Notes: generated by a model not told the origin, from the letters alone. A stretch of DNA of 64,000 bases from Orthonyx spaldingii (GCA_013397795.1 VZTJ01000269.1:610288-674287), one strand, 5' to 3'. Shown: positions 12,201-23,230, numbered from the stretch's first letter. Program-made: numbers and translations.

Positions 12201-12839
12201 ATCTACGTGATTCCCACTGGCATGGCCGGGTCCCTCCAGGATGGGATCTCCCCCAGTGCAGGTCCTGGACTAACTTCTCCAAGAGTCACCACAACACCAC
12301 AGGCTCCCTCAGCCCCTTCTCCAGCTAAAGCTCCTTTTTAATTGCCTTCCAAGAGGAGCAGTGACACTCTCTGCAGGGAGGATTGATTTAGACACGCAGT
12401 TTTCTCCACAGACTTTGCAAACGGTTGTAACAAGGTCACAGAGAAAAACAATTTTATCCTCTGATTACTGTAACATGATATGAGCTTGGAATTGCATCCA
12501 CTTGGACTATTTATTTAGGCATAGCTTGTCTGGTCCCTGAAGAAAACTCCTCAGTGTAGGAAGCACAGGCAGACAGGGCGAGGATTGCTCCCAGTGTTTC
12601 CCAGTGCTCCCCAGGCACTTGCAAGGGTAGTTCCCGCGTGCTGGAACGGAGCTGTTGCAGATCCAGCACCAGCAGAGCTCAGCACAGTGCGGGTCCCAGT
12701 CATTAAAAAATGAGGAGGATGGTCTCTGGATGAAAAACATCTTCCTGCATCCTTTTTCATGAGCCCAGAATGGCCTGTTTAGAAAGTGCAGCAGGGGAAA
12801 CACACAGCTCATCATCTCTTCCTGATCAAGCCAAATCCA
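12201..12839. other. intergenic, no gene seen
   Basis: Moderate-GC DNA. An AT-rich part at 12350-12530 contains CTGTAACATGATATGAG-like sequence and may extend the preceding candidate element. The 102-codon minus-strand frame at 12507-12815 is not recognisable. Confidence 0.5.
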
Positions 12840-13215
12840 TACAGAAAAATGAATCCAGCACTTGCAGGTACCTCACTGTGTGAGAATACTCATCCAGACT
12901 GAAATATTACACATACTCGGTGAATTGTCAAAATAATGGGAATATAACAAGGTCAGAATACTGAGACATCCGATCATAATCAGCTCTAATTCCAGCAAAG
13001 CCACATTTAGAGGAGATTGTTTTGTCAAAGGTTTTTCATGGCCTGGTGGCTTTGTAGCACAAGGTTGTTTGCATCAAGTCATTTCTGATGAACATTTATT
13101 ATGGAGAGGAAACGTCACATCCATTCCATGTCATGAAAGTTCATAAGCTTGCTCAGATAATTTAAGAACTTCTCAGCCCATAACCTGTTGCCTCGGGAAT
13201 TATTTAAATGCAGAG
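12840..13215. promoter_or_regulatory. candidate conserved non-coding element (AT-rich)
   Basis: About 375 bases of AT-rich, non-repetitive DNA with GAAATATTACAC, AAAATAATGG, ATCATAATCAG, CTAATTCC, TTTATTATGG and GGGAATTATTTAAATG words. It ends abruptly at GC-rich DNA near 13215. All frames are short. The density of homeodomain-type cores suggests an enhancer-like element. Confidence 0.4.
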
Positions 13216-14060
13216 GACAGGCAGAGCATGAGCTGGGACAGTGGCACTGGCACCCACTGAGGGATGCCAGGACTGGAGGACACGAGTACAGTGGGAAGCC
13301 CAGGGGTGCCTGCCTGGCACAGCTGGCACAGAGCTCCCCCACCACCTGGGAATGGGCCAGGAACTGGCATTTAGCGTGGAAAAGCAGTGCCCAGGGAGGG
13401 AGATGTCCCATGGGTGCCCAGGGTGCAGGCAGAGGAGGGTGGGTGCCCAGAGGTGAGGGGCCAGCCAGCACTCAGGAGAGCGTCCCACTCCATCCCAACC
13501 CCGCCGTGAGGGTTAACTCTGCTCTGGAGGGGGTTTTGCTGACTCTCTGCTCTTACATCACGGCTGTGCTATGAGTCCTGGCAGGGCTCCCACTCTGCAG
13601 CTCCGGGCTCCAGCCTCTGTCAGTTTTGGCGCAGGGAAAGGGAGCCTCGGCCAGGGCAGCAGGGAGGGGGCAGAGGCACTGAGCCCGCCCAGCCCTTTGC
13701 TGGGGCTGCAGGGGGTCGGGGTCTCACTGGGGGGATGGAAGGGGCCAAAACTGCTTGTGCAGCTCCCACCTGCTGGCTGGGCTGAGGGGTGGGGAGGTGG
13801 CTCTGTGCAGCACAGCTCGGCATGGCAGCGTGGCACAGCGTGGCCCAGCGTGGCACAGCGTGGCACGGCACAATGTGCTCCATGGGATGCCCCTGGTCCA
13901 TTGGGACAAACCGTGAGTCCCTGCATTTCCATGGGACCAGCGGAGCCGGAGCTGACCCAGCCTGGCTGGATGCGCCCAGCCCCGGCCCCACGCTCCGACA
14001 GCGCGGCACCGGCCTCAGGAATGAACTCACAGAGCAAAACCAGGCAGCCTGAGTCAACTA
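13216..14060. other. GC-rich intergenic, no gene seen
   Basis: GC-rich throughout, with long frames open on both strands over the same bases (13571-14068 plus; 13558-14037 and 13620-14057 minus). Such two-strand openness argues for composition rather than coding. It contains the decamer array at 13820-13870. Confidence 0.5.
13820..13870. repeat. 10-bp tandem repeat, about 5 copies
   Basis: A decamer of the form GGCACAGCGT repeats about five times, with CAGCTCGGCATGG-type variants at the left edge. It is a small GC-rich minisatellite. Confidence 0.85.
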
Positions 14061-14999
14061 CTCCCTAAAATCATCAATTACACCGTGACAGCCCAGAAGG
14101 AGAGGAGGGGAAGTCGGGGACACGCTGCCGAGGGGAGGGGAAGGCCAGAAGTAGAGAGCGGTAGTTAAAGCCCCGCTGTGAATCAGGAGGCACAATGGCA
14201 TTTCCAGATGCACAAGGCCTTGGGTGGGTGTGTGACAGCTCCAGAGCCAGAGTTTTGAGAGCTGGAGCCGAGCTGGAGCAGCGGGATGAGCACCGTGGGG
14301 GAATGGGGGGGAGAGCTGGACGGCACCTGGGCCCATGGGACTCATAAGCAACATTCATACTCTGAAAGGGACAATAAACACACTGTTGATAAAATTTACA
14401 GGTGAGACTCAGCTGGGCTGAGTTGGGATGAGCTGCACATAGCCCCAACAGCAAAAGACATGGAACTGGGGAGAATGAGGGCAATGCAGGATTCAACCAA
14501 GAGAAGCACGGCTGAGAGAGAGCACAGCTGGAACAGCCAAGACAGGAGGGAGTGAGAGGGAGTAAACAGGAGGATCTGGATGGGAGAGGTAAAAACGGCT
14601 TCAGACAGAAAATTTGGGATGGGCCTGCAATGACGGATGGAAAGCAAAGATCATTTCCAACCCTGCTGTCATTTCAGTCCATGGGACCGAGGCAGATCTC
14701 AATCAGTTTGATGCTGAGTCCTGCAGAGCCTGCCTGTGCTCTGGGCTACCCCAGATCTGCCACAAGGGACGCAAGGGGATCCACAGCAGGTCCCTGGAGG
14801 GGCTCTGAGCTTCCCACTGCTCTGGCACCCCCAGCACAGCCAGGACACCTCGTAGCCCCTGTGCCATGTCCAGCCTCACAGTACGTGATCTGTCCAGCAG
14901 CGCCAGACCCACCCTGGACACTGATTGCAGCTATTACCTGATCACCTTTTTGCTTAAAACACAAAAATATCCGCAAAGAACCAGCAAGCGTGTCTTCTC
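14061..14999. other. intergenic, no gene seen
   Basis: Mixed-GC DNA. An AT-richer part at 14335-14405, with GACAATAAACAC and TTGATAAAATTTAC words, may be a small element. Frames of up to 140 codons are not recognisable. Confidence 0.5.
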
Positions 15000-15480
15000 C
15001 ATTTAACATCTGGAACATAAATAAAAGACGGACAGAGAACGGGATTTCTTTGGAGAGTAGGAAACAAAGTGCCTTGCCACTAACTTATTTTAGTGTTTCT
15101 CTGTAATGTGATTTCCAGTTCCTTTGGTTATCAGGAACCCCCATTGTTTTCCCGCTGAAGAGGCGATTTCAATGCCCAGCGCACTGCGGCCCATGTTTGG
15201 GATTCTGGGGTAGTTTTTTGATATCCACTAATTTCTCCATGCTGAGGCAAATTTGTCACACGCATGGGTCTGTTTGATTTCATTAAACAGAATATTTAAG
15301 CATAAAAATTGTTTAATCGCCTTGTGTCATTATGAGATGAATTTCATTTTGCATACATTTGCATATTTCATCAAAATTAAGGCTGCTAATATGCAAATGA
15401 GAGCCAGGTTGCGGCTGAGGTGTTTATTGTAATAGCTGCAGGCTGTTCCACTTGAAAAGCTTCTGGGCGGCGCAGTGAAG
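15000..15480. promoter_or_regulatory. strong candidate conserved non-coding element with octamer pair
   Basis: AT-rich, non-repetitive and rich in transcription-factor-like words: CACTAATTTC, GATTTCATTAAAC, ATAAAAATTGTTTAATC and TTTATTGTAATAGC. ATTTGCATAT at 15357-15366 and its exact reverse complement ATATGCAAAT at 15389-15398 form an inverted pair around a 22-base spacer. A related TTTGCATA lies just upstream, near 15348. ATGCAAAT is the classical octamer bound by POU-domain proteins. No frame is coding-like. Enhancer function is an inference. Confidence 0.5.
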
Positions 15481-15899
15481 GGGGTGCAGAGACCCCTCTG
15501 AACGCCTTTTAGAATCAATTTGTTGGTATTTCCCCCACTAATGTCCCCCAAAACTGCCCGGGTCTGGGATGGACACCCAGGAGCTGGGATGGGCACCCAG
15601 GGCGTGCAATGAGTACTTGGGGTCTGGCTTGAGCACCTGGACACCCACCCCAGAGCCTTGTCCCTCCGAGTTGGGAATTCTCTCCCTCTTCACTACAGCA
15701 AAAGCCATTGCGATGAAAACAACCCCAATCTCATCCCTCTGGTGGGAAGATCTCCCCAGGGCTAGGGCTGCCCCCAGGAAGGTCCTTGGGGCTTGGACAA
15801 GTCCCAGAAATATTTTTTCTCCCCCCAAAACCTGGGCAATGAGGCGTCTCCCTGCTCTCATTGAATGCGGTGAAGGTCAAGCACCAAGTTCCTTCAGAC
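15481..15899. other. intergenic with decayed minisatellite
   Basis: At about 15559-15645, phrases such as CTGGGATGGACACCCAGG recur three or four times with substitutions, at spacings of a little over 20 bases. This is an eroded tandem array. The rest is single-copy DNA with no gene. Confidence 0.55.
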
Positions 15900-16240
15900 C
15901 CATTTGAGAGGCCCAGACAGACAAATCATGAAAATCAATCCACAGTGGGTAATTAATGCAGCCTTCATTAGCACGCAGCAGCTGAACGATCTGCATCCAG
16001 CGTTCTGTTTCGCGGCAGCCCAATAAATCGGGATGGATCCCGCTGTCCCAGCATCAGGCCCTGCCTCACTGTTCTTTCCTGATCGATGCAAAGGCCTCCC
16101 CAGGCCTGGCATCATCAGCACTTTCACTGCTCGGAGTGTGAAGCTCCAGAAATTGTATATGATGTGGCATCAGGCCCCTACATTTCATTTTTTAAATCTA
16201 CCCTTTGCTTGGTTTTTGTCAGAGACTTTAAGCTTTTAAC
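15900..16240. promoter_or_regulatory. candidate conserved non-coding element
   Basis: The block contains AAATCATGAAAATCAATCC, GGGTAATTAATGC, TTCATTAGC and CAATAAATCGGG in a non-repetitive context that changes to a simple repeat at 16391. The TAATTAAT and TCAATCC words fit homeodomain and PBX-like cores. A less AT-rich part follows (16040-16150) before an AT-rich tail. Function is inferred. Confidence 0.42.
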
Positions 16241-16390
16241 CCATTCCAGAGCCCCATTTCTGTAAGGAGCCACCCTGCGCCTTGGGCAAATGTTGGATCG
16301 TAGATGCTGCAGGGGCATAGCCCTTAATGAGTGATCAGCTCCTTCAAATGGAGTTTAGCAATTAAACAAAAATGAAGTGGCGAGCACCGC

Positions 16391-16497
16391 AGCCATCCAT
16401 CCATCCATCCATCCATCCATCCATCCATCCATCCATCCATCCATCCATCCATCCATCCGTCCGTCCGTCCATCCATCCGTCCATCCGTCCATCCCTC
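16391..16497. repeat. (ATCC)n tetramer microsatellite with GTCC variants
   Basis: About 26 CATC/ATCC tetramers on the plus strand. The 3' third carries CGTC and CCTC interruptions. The reverse complement reads GGAT/GATG. The Ile-His-Pro-Ser and Trp-Met-Asp-Gly frames across it are artefacts of the array. Confidence 0.97.
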
Positions 16498-17169
16498 CAC
16501 CCTGCACGGAGCCTGTCCTGCTGACTCAGCCCCCAGCTCACAATGCAGAGGCGCAGGGCTCGCTCCTCCCTGGTCATGGACAATGCGAGCAGCACAAAGG
16601 GAAGAGCTTGTGGCAATTTTTAAAGCTTTTGGAATTTGCATTTAAAGCACAAGGGGCTTTCCCAGCACGTATTAGTCGGATCAAAAATTATATCGTCACT
16701 TCTCCGAAGAAAACTGGAGCAGTGTCTTTGCTTTCGTGCTCAGAGATAAGTCCTGCCTGGATATTAAGCAGGGGTATTCCTAGACTTTTAGGGGGATCTT
16801 GGTAAATATTAGCCCTGAATGGCCACTCTACAGTGATTTCTAAGGGAAGGTAACCCTGCACTCCACAGCACAAGAGCAAAGGAATGCAAATCCCAGGGCT
16901 ACTCCCAGCGTGTCTCCTCACACGAGGAAGGCGAATGGGACCACCTTAAGCCTGTCTGAGAGGCTGAGGCGCAAAGGTATTTGTTTAAAAAAAAGTGTAG
17001 TGATTGCAGAGAAAAGAGAAACCTGAGAGCTCCTTCCCGAGCAGTCAGACAGGGTCACCAAAACCAGACTAAATAGTCTGACTGAGGGCAAAGCGCGGGG
17101 CTGGCTGAAAACTGATCCTCGGCATGGAGGAGCAGCCACAACTCCCGGGGCAGGAGGGCTGGGTGGGAA
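16498..17169. other. intergenic, no gene seen
   Basis: Mixed composition with an AT-rich part at 16610-16720. A 16-base inverted repeat, CAGACTAAATAGTCTG, lies at 17065-17080. I see no gene or mobile element. Confidence 0.5.
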
Positions 17170-17300
17170 AGCAGAGCCACCGGAGGGACCATGGTGTGAC
17201 AGAGCCACCAGAGAGGGGCTGGAGGTGCCATAGAGCCACCAGGGAGCAGCTGGAGGGACCAGAGAGTGGCTGAAGGGACAGTGGTGTGACAGAGGCAGTG
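17170..17300. repeat. imperfect minisatellite, roughly 30-35 bp spacing
   Basis: AGAGCCACC recurs at about 17174, 17202 and 17232, each followed by GGAG/GAGAGG and GGGACC or GGTGCC. GTGGTGTGACAGAG and ATGGTGTGACAGAG repeat about 100 bases apart. Copies have diverged, so the period is irregular. Confidence 0.7.
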
Positions 17301-18319
17301 AGTGGCCGGAGGCAAGGACAAACCCAAATCCCTGCAGTGCCTGAGGGAGAGGAACAACTCAGAGAGAGCTCTTAGCTCATCCTTATTTCAGAGACCTGAA
17401 GTGAAATCTAGGAACACCTGAGAACTGGCTGCAGTAGAACCAGACTGAGGTCCATGTTCTCCTTATGGCTCACAACTTCCCAGTACATTGCTAATAATTG
17501 GTGTTCTTCCCCAAAAGGATCACCTTACTCTCAGTCTGGAAGGGCCTTTCCCAGTGGTCTCAGAGAGCAGCTGCAGAGGAGCTCCCAAGGAGCAGAGACT
17601 TCACTCTTGCTACAGCTGGGGACCATCCCTACTAACAGTCACACACCAGCATCTCCCAGAATGTACAAATTTCTTGTTTTGTTTCAGAAAAGGACTAAAA
17701 TCACATTCATTCCTTGCCCAGAAGCCACCCCCCGCTTATACAAGGCCAACCCACACAAAATTTACCCAAACCCAGTTTCCTGCAGGGCTGAGACCCTCCC
17801 CCTGAGTTATGCTTCACCTGCCCCAGGTTCCTTCCTGTGAAAACCAGGATTGCAGAAACAAGCCCCCCACAACTTGTAAAGGCCAGCTGTGAGCCCTGCA
17901 GCCACATCCTGAGCTGTATCCAGGCTGTGGGGCTCTTTTTGGGAGTCTGGGGCCTCTTGAGGGCTCCCTGCCATTCTCTGCCGAGTGCTGGACCATGACA
18001 GTCTGTGCCATTGCTGGTGTCACCATCATCCTGAAGACATTTGCCCTCTATGTCTTCGTATCTTGCTGCCCTTCAGGGTTTGGGTTGTTTTTTTTGTTGT
18101 TGTTTGCTTTGGCTTTGGGGTTCTGTTTTGCCAATTCCTTTTGCTCTTCTGACTTTTCTTACCCTTTTTCTACTCTTTAGTTGGTTTCTTCCTTTTTTTG
18201 AGAACAACTTTGGGAGCTGAAGGGCATCCCTTGAGTGCCTCTGTGCCCAAGGCTGGGACAAGAGGAGCACACAGGGTTACAGAACCAGCAGCAGATGACT
18301 GAGTAAACACGAGGCGCTG
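17301..18319. other. intergenic, no gene seen
   Basis: Single-copy DNA that includes a T-rich stretch at 18080-18210. Frames of up to 128 codons (17454-17840 plus) are not recognisable. Confidence 0.5.
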
Positions 18320-18450
18320 CCAGAGATCAGGCAAGCAAGAAACACACGGTCAATTCTTTTAACTTATGACTGCACTTAATTACTGCCTTTCCTCCCTTCA
18401 TAAGCTACATATGGAATTAATAATAATGCTGAATCAGATATAGTCTCTTA
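18320..18450. promoter_or_regulatory. candidate conserved non-coding element abutting a CR1 end
   Basis: AT-rich sequence with AACTTATGACTGC, ACTTAATTACTGC and GGAATTAATAATAATGC words, ending exactly where a minus-strand CR1 element begins. The homeodomain-type cores and the sharp right edge suggest the CR1 inserted beside or into an older element, which may continue at 18940-19070. Confidence 0.4.
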
Positions 18451-18935
18451 CAGAATCATGGAATCGTTTGGGTTGGAAAAGACGTCTAAGATCATAAAGT
18501 CCAACCATTCCCCCAGCGCTGCCAAGGCCACCACTGACCTAATTCCCACAAGTGCCACATCCACATGGCTCTTAAATCCTGCCAGGGATGGTGACCCCAC
18601 GCTGTCCAGGGCAGCTGTGCCAGGGCTGGACAGCCCCTTAGGACAAGGAGCTACTCGAGGCCATTTCCTCTTGTCTTGATGCTTCTTCCGTGGGAGCAGA
18701 GCCCAACCTCACCTGGCTGCAGCCTCCTGCCAGGGAGGTGTGGAGAGCCAGAAGGTCCCCCTGAGCCTCCTTTTCTCCAGGCTGAGCCCCCCCTGCTTCC
18801 TCAGCCACTCCTCATATGACACTCTGGACCCTTCCCCAGCTCTGTGATGTTTCACTCCCGTTTCACTTCACTCCATCAGTTACTCCAGGCTTTACCTGGG
18901 CACAGCAGTGGGCGCAGCACTCAGGGACACCTTAG
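18451..18935 (-). mobile_element. CR1 LINE, 5'-truncated, minus strand
   Basis: From 18451 the plus strand reads as the reverse complement of a CR1 3' end: octamer-tail remnant CAGAATCATGGAATCG, then the GTTTGGGTTGGAAAAGAC block, then the standard CR1 segment running through the TGCCAGGGCTGGACAG and CTTTTCTCCAGGCTGAG regions. Similarity is clear to about 18848 and weaker to about 18935, so the 5' truncation point is uncertain. It is far too short to encode an active reverse transcriptase. Short CR1 3' stubs are the commonest bird interspersed repeat. Confidence 0.88.
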
Positions 18936-18939
18936 CAGC

Positions 18940-19070
18940 AGGAAAATGCGATTCCAAAAGCCCAAATTATGTGCTAGGCTATGTCTGACTGTTTACCTGT
19001 GATGTTTGCCAACTGCTATCTCATTAGCTGTACAGGAAATATAATTGATATTTCTGCAGAGACGTGACAC
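18940..19070. promoter_or_regulatory. candidate conserved non-coding element
   Basis: AT-rich sequence with CAAATTATGTGC, CTCATTAGCTG and AATATAATTGATATTT words, lying just beyond the CR1 fragment. Together with 18320-18450 it may be one element split by the CR1 insertion. Confidence 0.33.
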
Positions 19071-20369
19071 TTGTGCCTTTGCTGAAACGGGAAGGGTTTC
19101 TCAGGGCTTCACATCACTCCTGTTCGCTGCTTCCCATAAGTGATACTGCCTCGTTTTGGGAAGGATTCCAAGAAATAAGAGCTTACCAGAGAGGCCTCTT
19201 GAAAGTATGGGCAGCTTTATGTCAGCCTGGGAGCTCCCTCAGACACAAATTTTCTGGAGGAAAGAGTGGATTCTCTGCTGTTTGCAAAAGGGCCACAAAT
19301 GGGAAATAAAATGTTTGTGCAGCTCTTTAATGTGAAAAACATCCATTTTGGAGCAGATTCTGTGTCTAGCATGTGTGAGACGGAGTAGGCAGCCTGCAAG
19401 GGGCTGCAGAGGGAGGTGAGGGCTCTTTTCAGAGATCCCTGCAGCCCTGACCACTGAGTCAGGACATCGACTGGTCTGAGCCCTGCTAACTGGGACTCCC
19501 CCAGTCAGGGATGCAGTTCCTGACATGTCCACATCTGGTCCCAGATGTGCATGACTGGGGGCCTGTGTGATGCAGGGGGGATGCAGAAGACTGACCCTCT
19601 CCCACTTCTCCCTCTCACTCTGGTGAGAAGCAGTGCAAGGCAATGTAAACTCCTCTGGGGATCACAGCTACCTAGTGCCTACCTGAAACCTCCCTCCAGG
19701 CACTCTCACTGCTCCCCTCTTGTCATCAAAAGGTGTTTTTGCCACTGCAGACTTTCTCTTCCCCACACCCAGCATCCACCAGCAAAGGGGCAAACGCCGC
19801 TTCCCTTGGGAGGTGACCCAAGGCTGGAGGTGTCCTCATGGCACTGGGACAAAGGGACATCACGGCTGGATGAGCTCTGCCACCAGCAGGGCTGGCCAGA
19901 GAGAACATGAGTGGGATTTCTGTCAGCAGGAGGGAGATTCAGGGCAGAGCAGCCATTCTCAGCCAGTTCTGAGCCCGAGCTAAGCAGGTATTTCTGTACC
20001 TGTCTGCAAGAGCAGCTCTCCCCTCGGGACACGTCACAAACCTGTAGGAGAGAAGAATTTCTGGTTTGGTGGTTTTGAGTCCTCATGCATTTCTGCTCTT
20101 TATTTTGAGAAAACACTGGGCATCACTAAAAGGAGGAATTCTGTGCAGAGCATTCCGAGTGCTGGGAACGCTGTGACAAATGGCTCTGCTGCCGTGGCCA
20201 CCCCCTCTTCTCCCCTTTCGCTCATCCGACAGTTTCTGGTGTTATTTCTTGCCATAAAGCCTCATCACCTCTCTTTTGAGATTTGCATGGAGTTCATACA
20301 TAACAAGGCTTTTTTTTTCCCTGGGATGAAATCTCTTGAAATCTGATCCATGAACACATCTAAACAGGC
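19071..20369. other. intergenic, no gene seen
   Basis: Mixed-GC single-copy DNA. Overlapping frames of 121-136 codons at 19239-20116 lie on both strands and are not recognisable. No repeat is seen. Confidence 0.5.
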
Positions 20370-20850
20370 ACACTAACAGGAAACTCAGAGATATGGAAAT
20401 GTAAATGAGTCCCCAATCAATAAAGGTAATTATAGTGAGAGATAGACTGACATACAGTATCTTGAGGCTTTTTTCCTTGTCTTCCAAGGGGCTCCCCAGA
20501 GGCACCACAGACACTGGTGAACGTCTTTCCAATGCTTACTATGGCTGGGGAGAATTGTTCCCTGGAACAGGCGCAGGAACGATGCTGCCAAGCCCACAAT
20601 GTGCCCACTGCCACTGGAGCCAAACCTCTCCAGCAGGCTGGGGGCAAGGAATCCAAGTGCAGTCATTGCCGAGGGATTTTCAATTCTGTAGTTCAATTTC
20701 TCTTTGACATCCTATTTTTTTTCTGTAATTATAGACAGTGTGATGAAGAGATCAGCATTATTTAACTTGCTTTTTACCTTTTAAAAGATGTCACTAAATT
20801 TGCCCAATTAGCCATGGGTTTTAGTAGTTATAAATACAAACTGTTGCCCG
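20370..20850. other. AT-rich patches, possible small regulatory elements
   Basis: Two AT-rich parts, 20370-20465 (AAATGTAAATGAG, CAATCAATAAAGGTAATTATAG) and 20690-20850 (TGTAATTATAG, GCCCAATTAGCC), flank a GC-rich centre. GGTAATTATAG and TGTAATTATAG share a TAATTATAG core. No gene or repeat family is seen. Confidence 0.3.
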
Positions 20851-21289
20851 GTTTTGCAGAACCCAGAAGGAGAGAGAAGTTGGTCCCCTCCCCAGTCATT
20901 GGCTGTCAGTGACCACCTTGCCTGCGTGTTTCCTTAAGGACTGATGGGACAGATCACCCAGGATTTTCTGCTGTGGCCAGTTGGTCAAACGGCACTGGGA
21001 GCAGGGAAGTGGAGGAAGTGCAGAAAAGCCTGAAATGGGAACAGTGGAGAGGAATCAATTAAACACACAACAGCCTTGAGTTGAGAGCTCCCTGAGCTGG
21101 GTCACCACATCCCTCCAGCCTGTTCTCCATGTCCAAAGGGGCTGACGGCACTCAGGGGTCAGTGAGGAACCACCACACCCTGGTCCTGTCTGAGCACGGG
21201 CCAGATGTGTCCTCTGCTGGGTCTTGATGAATTTGCTCCCAAGCCTGGCTGTGTTTCAGGAGCTTTGTCCCTCGTGCACAAACCTCACT
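20851..21289. other. intergenic, no gene seen
   Basis: Moderate-GC single-copy DNA with no repeats, RNA genes or plausible exons. Confidence 0.5.
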
Positions 21290-21680
21290 TCCTGCCTCGC
21301 GGTCGCCTGGATCGTCTTTATTTGAGAGAAGAACTTCTAAACTTCCTCAACAAAGTTCATTGTGTTTGAACTAGGGAAATAATTCCTAGTGCAAGCTCCA
21401 AGAAAGACCTTTAAAATTTTCCTGCTTGAACCTCTGTCCCTCGTATGAGGCGTGATGGACGCCCACGAGGTCATCTCCCCATCTGCTTTCAGCTCCTGCA
21501 GAAGACACGTCTGACAACTTTGACGCAACCCCAAACCCAACGCGTCTCTTCCTCCACGGCAGTATTTTAAATATATATATCCGCACTTGGAGAGGAGCAG
21601 AGCTGTGAAGATGGCGGTTGAGGTCACGCCATTACGGGTGGTTAAGGTCACACCATCTGACACATGTCAGATGAAAAGCT
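21290..21680. promoter_or_regulatory. candidate regulatory block with paired AGGTCA half-sites and palindrome
   Basis: GGTTGAGGTCACGCCAT at 21616 and GGTTAAGGTCACACCAT at 21640 are a direct repeat with 24-base spacing. Each carries an AGGTCA nuclear-receptor half-site. The right copy runs into a 20-base near-perfect palindrome at 21654-21673, with 9-base arms CATCTGACA/TGTCAGATG around CA. Upstream, a shorter inverted repeat (ACTAGG...CCTAGT) spans about 21370-21391, and an AT run lies at 21567-21581. No coding frame is convincing. The binding-protein reading is inference. Confidence 0.4.
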
Positions 21681-22029
21681 CGGGTAAGAATTTTCAGCCA
21701 ACTGCTCAGAGCAATTTCTCATCCTTCTGCGGAGGGAACAGCTCCGTGCGGTGGCTGAGCCCATCCCTCCCCGCTGGTGGGGCAGGAAATGTGTTTCCTG
21801 CAGCACCAGCATAACCAGGCACCTCTAACAAATATGGCACACGGGAATCGCCAGGTTTTCTCCCTTTCTTCCATCTCACAATCATATTTAACAGAGCAAG
21901 AGCGGATATGGCTTCTACCCATCCTCCTTAGCTATGTGTTCTCCCTGGGATGGGAGGGGGCTCTCGAAGCTGCCTCGGAGCAGGACAGACCTTGCTGTAA
22001 GGGACCAGGCTCAGTGTTGCTCGGGGTCA
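21681..22029. other. intergenic, no gene seen
   Basis: Mixed composition between the receptor-site block and a CpG-rich patch. No gene or repeat is recognised. Confidence 0.5.
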
Positions 22030-22370
22030 GCCTGGTGTCCCGGCACTCTGGGGGTGCGGGCGGGGCCGGCTCAGCCCGCAGGGTCCCCGCCCCGATGTGC
22101 CCGTGCCACGCCGATAGCAGCCGATAGCCCGGAGCGCTCCCGGCACCAGCACCAGGCTCGCACTGTTCGCCGCTCCGAAGTACAGATGGCTCTGGGGTGG
22201 CTTTTCTTGGCACCTCCCTGCGAAGCCTAGAAAGGGCATCTGCTGAAAACAACTGCTTGGGGATGGCGGGGACCCGGCCCGCTCCCTCCCGGAGCTCCCA
22301 TCTGGATCCCGCTGACCCCGCGGCCGCGGGCGCTGGGTTAAACGCGAGAGCTGCGGTTCTGCACCTCCAA
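22030..22370. other. CpG-rich patch, possible orphan CpG island
   Basis: GC is high and CpG frequent (for example GCGGGCGGGGCCGG near 22056, and CCGCGGCCGCGGGCGC near 22318). It lies just left of the AT-rich candidate at 22500-22800. Open frames exist on both strands with no recognisable protein. It could be a distal promoter or enhancer-associated CpG island. No TATA box or initiator assigns a start. Confidence 0.45.
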
Positions 22371-22499
22371 CAGCTCCAGGCAACGAATGGATTTCATGCG
22401 CAGCCCTCCTGTACCTCTCCTTGATGTTCTGAGGCAATGAGAAAGAAGTGTTAAATTTGTTCTTGGCTACTTTTCCTTGCAACTCCCAAAGGCACCGGT

Positions 22500-22800
22500 T
22501 ACAAACTGAATCAGTTATCAGCTAGTTAGGCTGGCAGTTCCCGAAGGTACCGCATGAATACTGATAGGGACCCATGCATTATTCAGTGCGAAGAGCAGAG
22601 GAAAATGAGCAACACGTCCAAAACAAGAACAGCAGTGGCAGTAAGGGAATAATTAGCGAGCTGTCACTTGTCCCTGTCAGTATTCCCTCCCTTAACACAT
22701 AAGGGAAAATAATAAAAAAGGGTAAGATCATCTTGCAAGCTCTGCTCTTAAATATGCAGCTGGTAGGTTAAAATACAATGATAAAGGGGAGAGGATAGAG
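22500..22800. promoter_or_regulatory. candidate conserved non-coding element
   Basis: AT-rich and non-repetitive, with ATGAATACTG, CATGCATTATTCAG, GGGAATAATTAGCGAGC, TAAATATGCAGC and ACAATGATAAAGG words. The TAATTAGC core is a strong homeodomain match and the ACAATGATAA word a SOX/GATA-type combination. No frame is open for long. Confidence 0.42.
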
Positions 22801-23230
22801 AGCTCTGATACAGTTTTCAAAAGATATGGCCTCCATTTCCATGGAGACTGGGGGGTTTTTTTTATTTTTTTTAATCCCACAGGCACTGGGTTATACAATA
22901 AGTCCCTGCCTTAAATATCAGCCCATGTGCAACAGCATGAAAGGGACGTGGCTCTAACACGGGAGTTTATCCCAAGGAAAATATTTAGGATTTTTTTTCC
23001 CCTCCCTTTGTACAAAACACTACTGAAGTCGATGTATTTTAGAGAAACCAGGTTGACTGAAATTGGCTTTGCCGAAAGACTCTGCAGCTCCAATGCAGAG
23101 CAGGGGGAATCCTGCAGCCGGGGTGATGTTCCCTCTCTGGAGGGCCTGGGGGCACCGGGGGGCAGCCGAAACCGCAGACTGGAGAGCTCAGATCAAGTTA
23201 ATCTGGAGTAAATTTTTAACTAATTAAGCA
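22801..23230. other. AT-rich intergenic with T-rich runs
   Basis: A G run followed by a T-rich run lies at 22850-22875 and another T run at 22990-23000. The 94-codon plus-strand frame at 22927-23211 is not recognisable. The end (23195-23230) has TTAATC and TAATTAAGC words. Confidence 0.45.

Noticed and set aside
16391..16497. Tetramer array as a CRISPR-like repeat array
   Set aside because: Units are 4 bases without spacers. It is a microsatellite in eukaryotic DNA.
17205..17220. CTCF-like core CCACCAGAGAGGGGCT
   Set aside because: Lies within an imperfect minisatellite and matches only part of the CTCF consensus. A chance match within the repeat is likelier.
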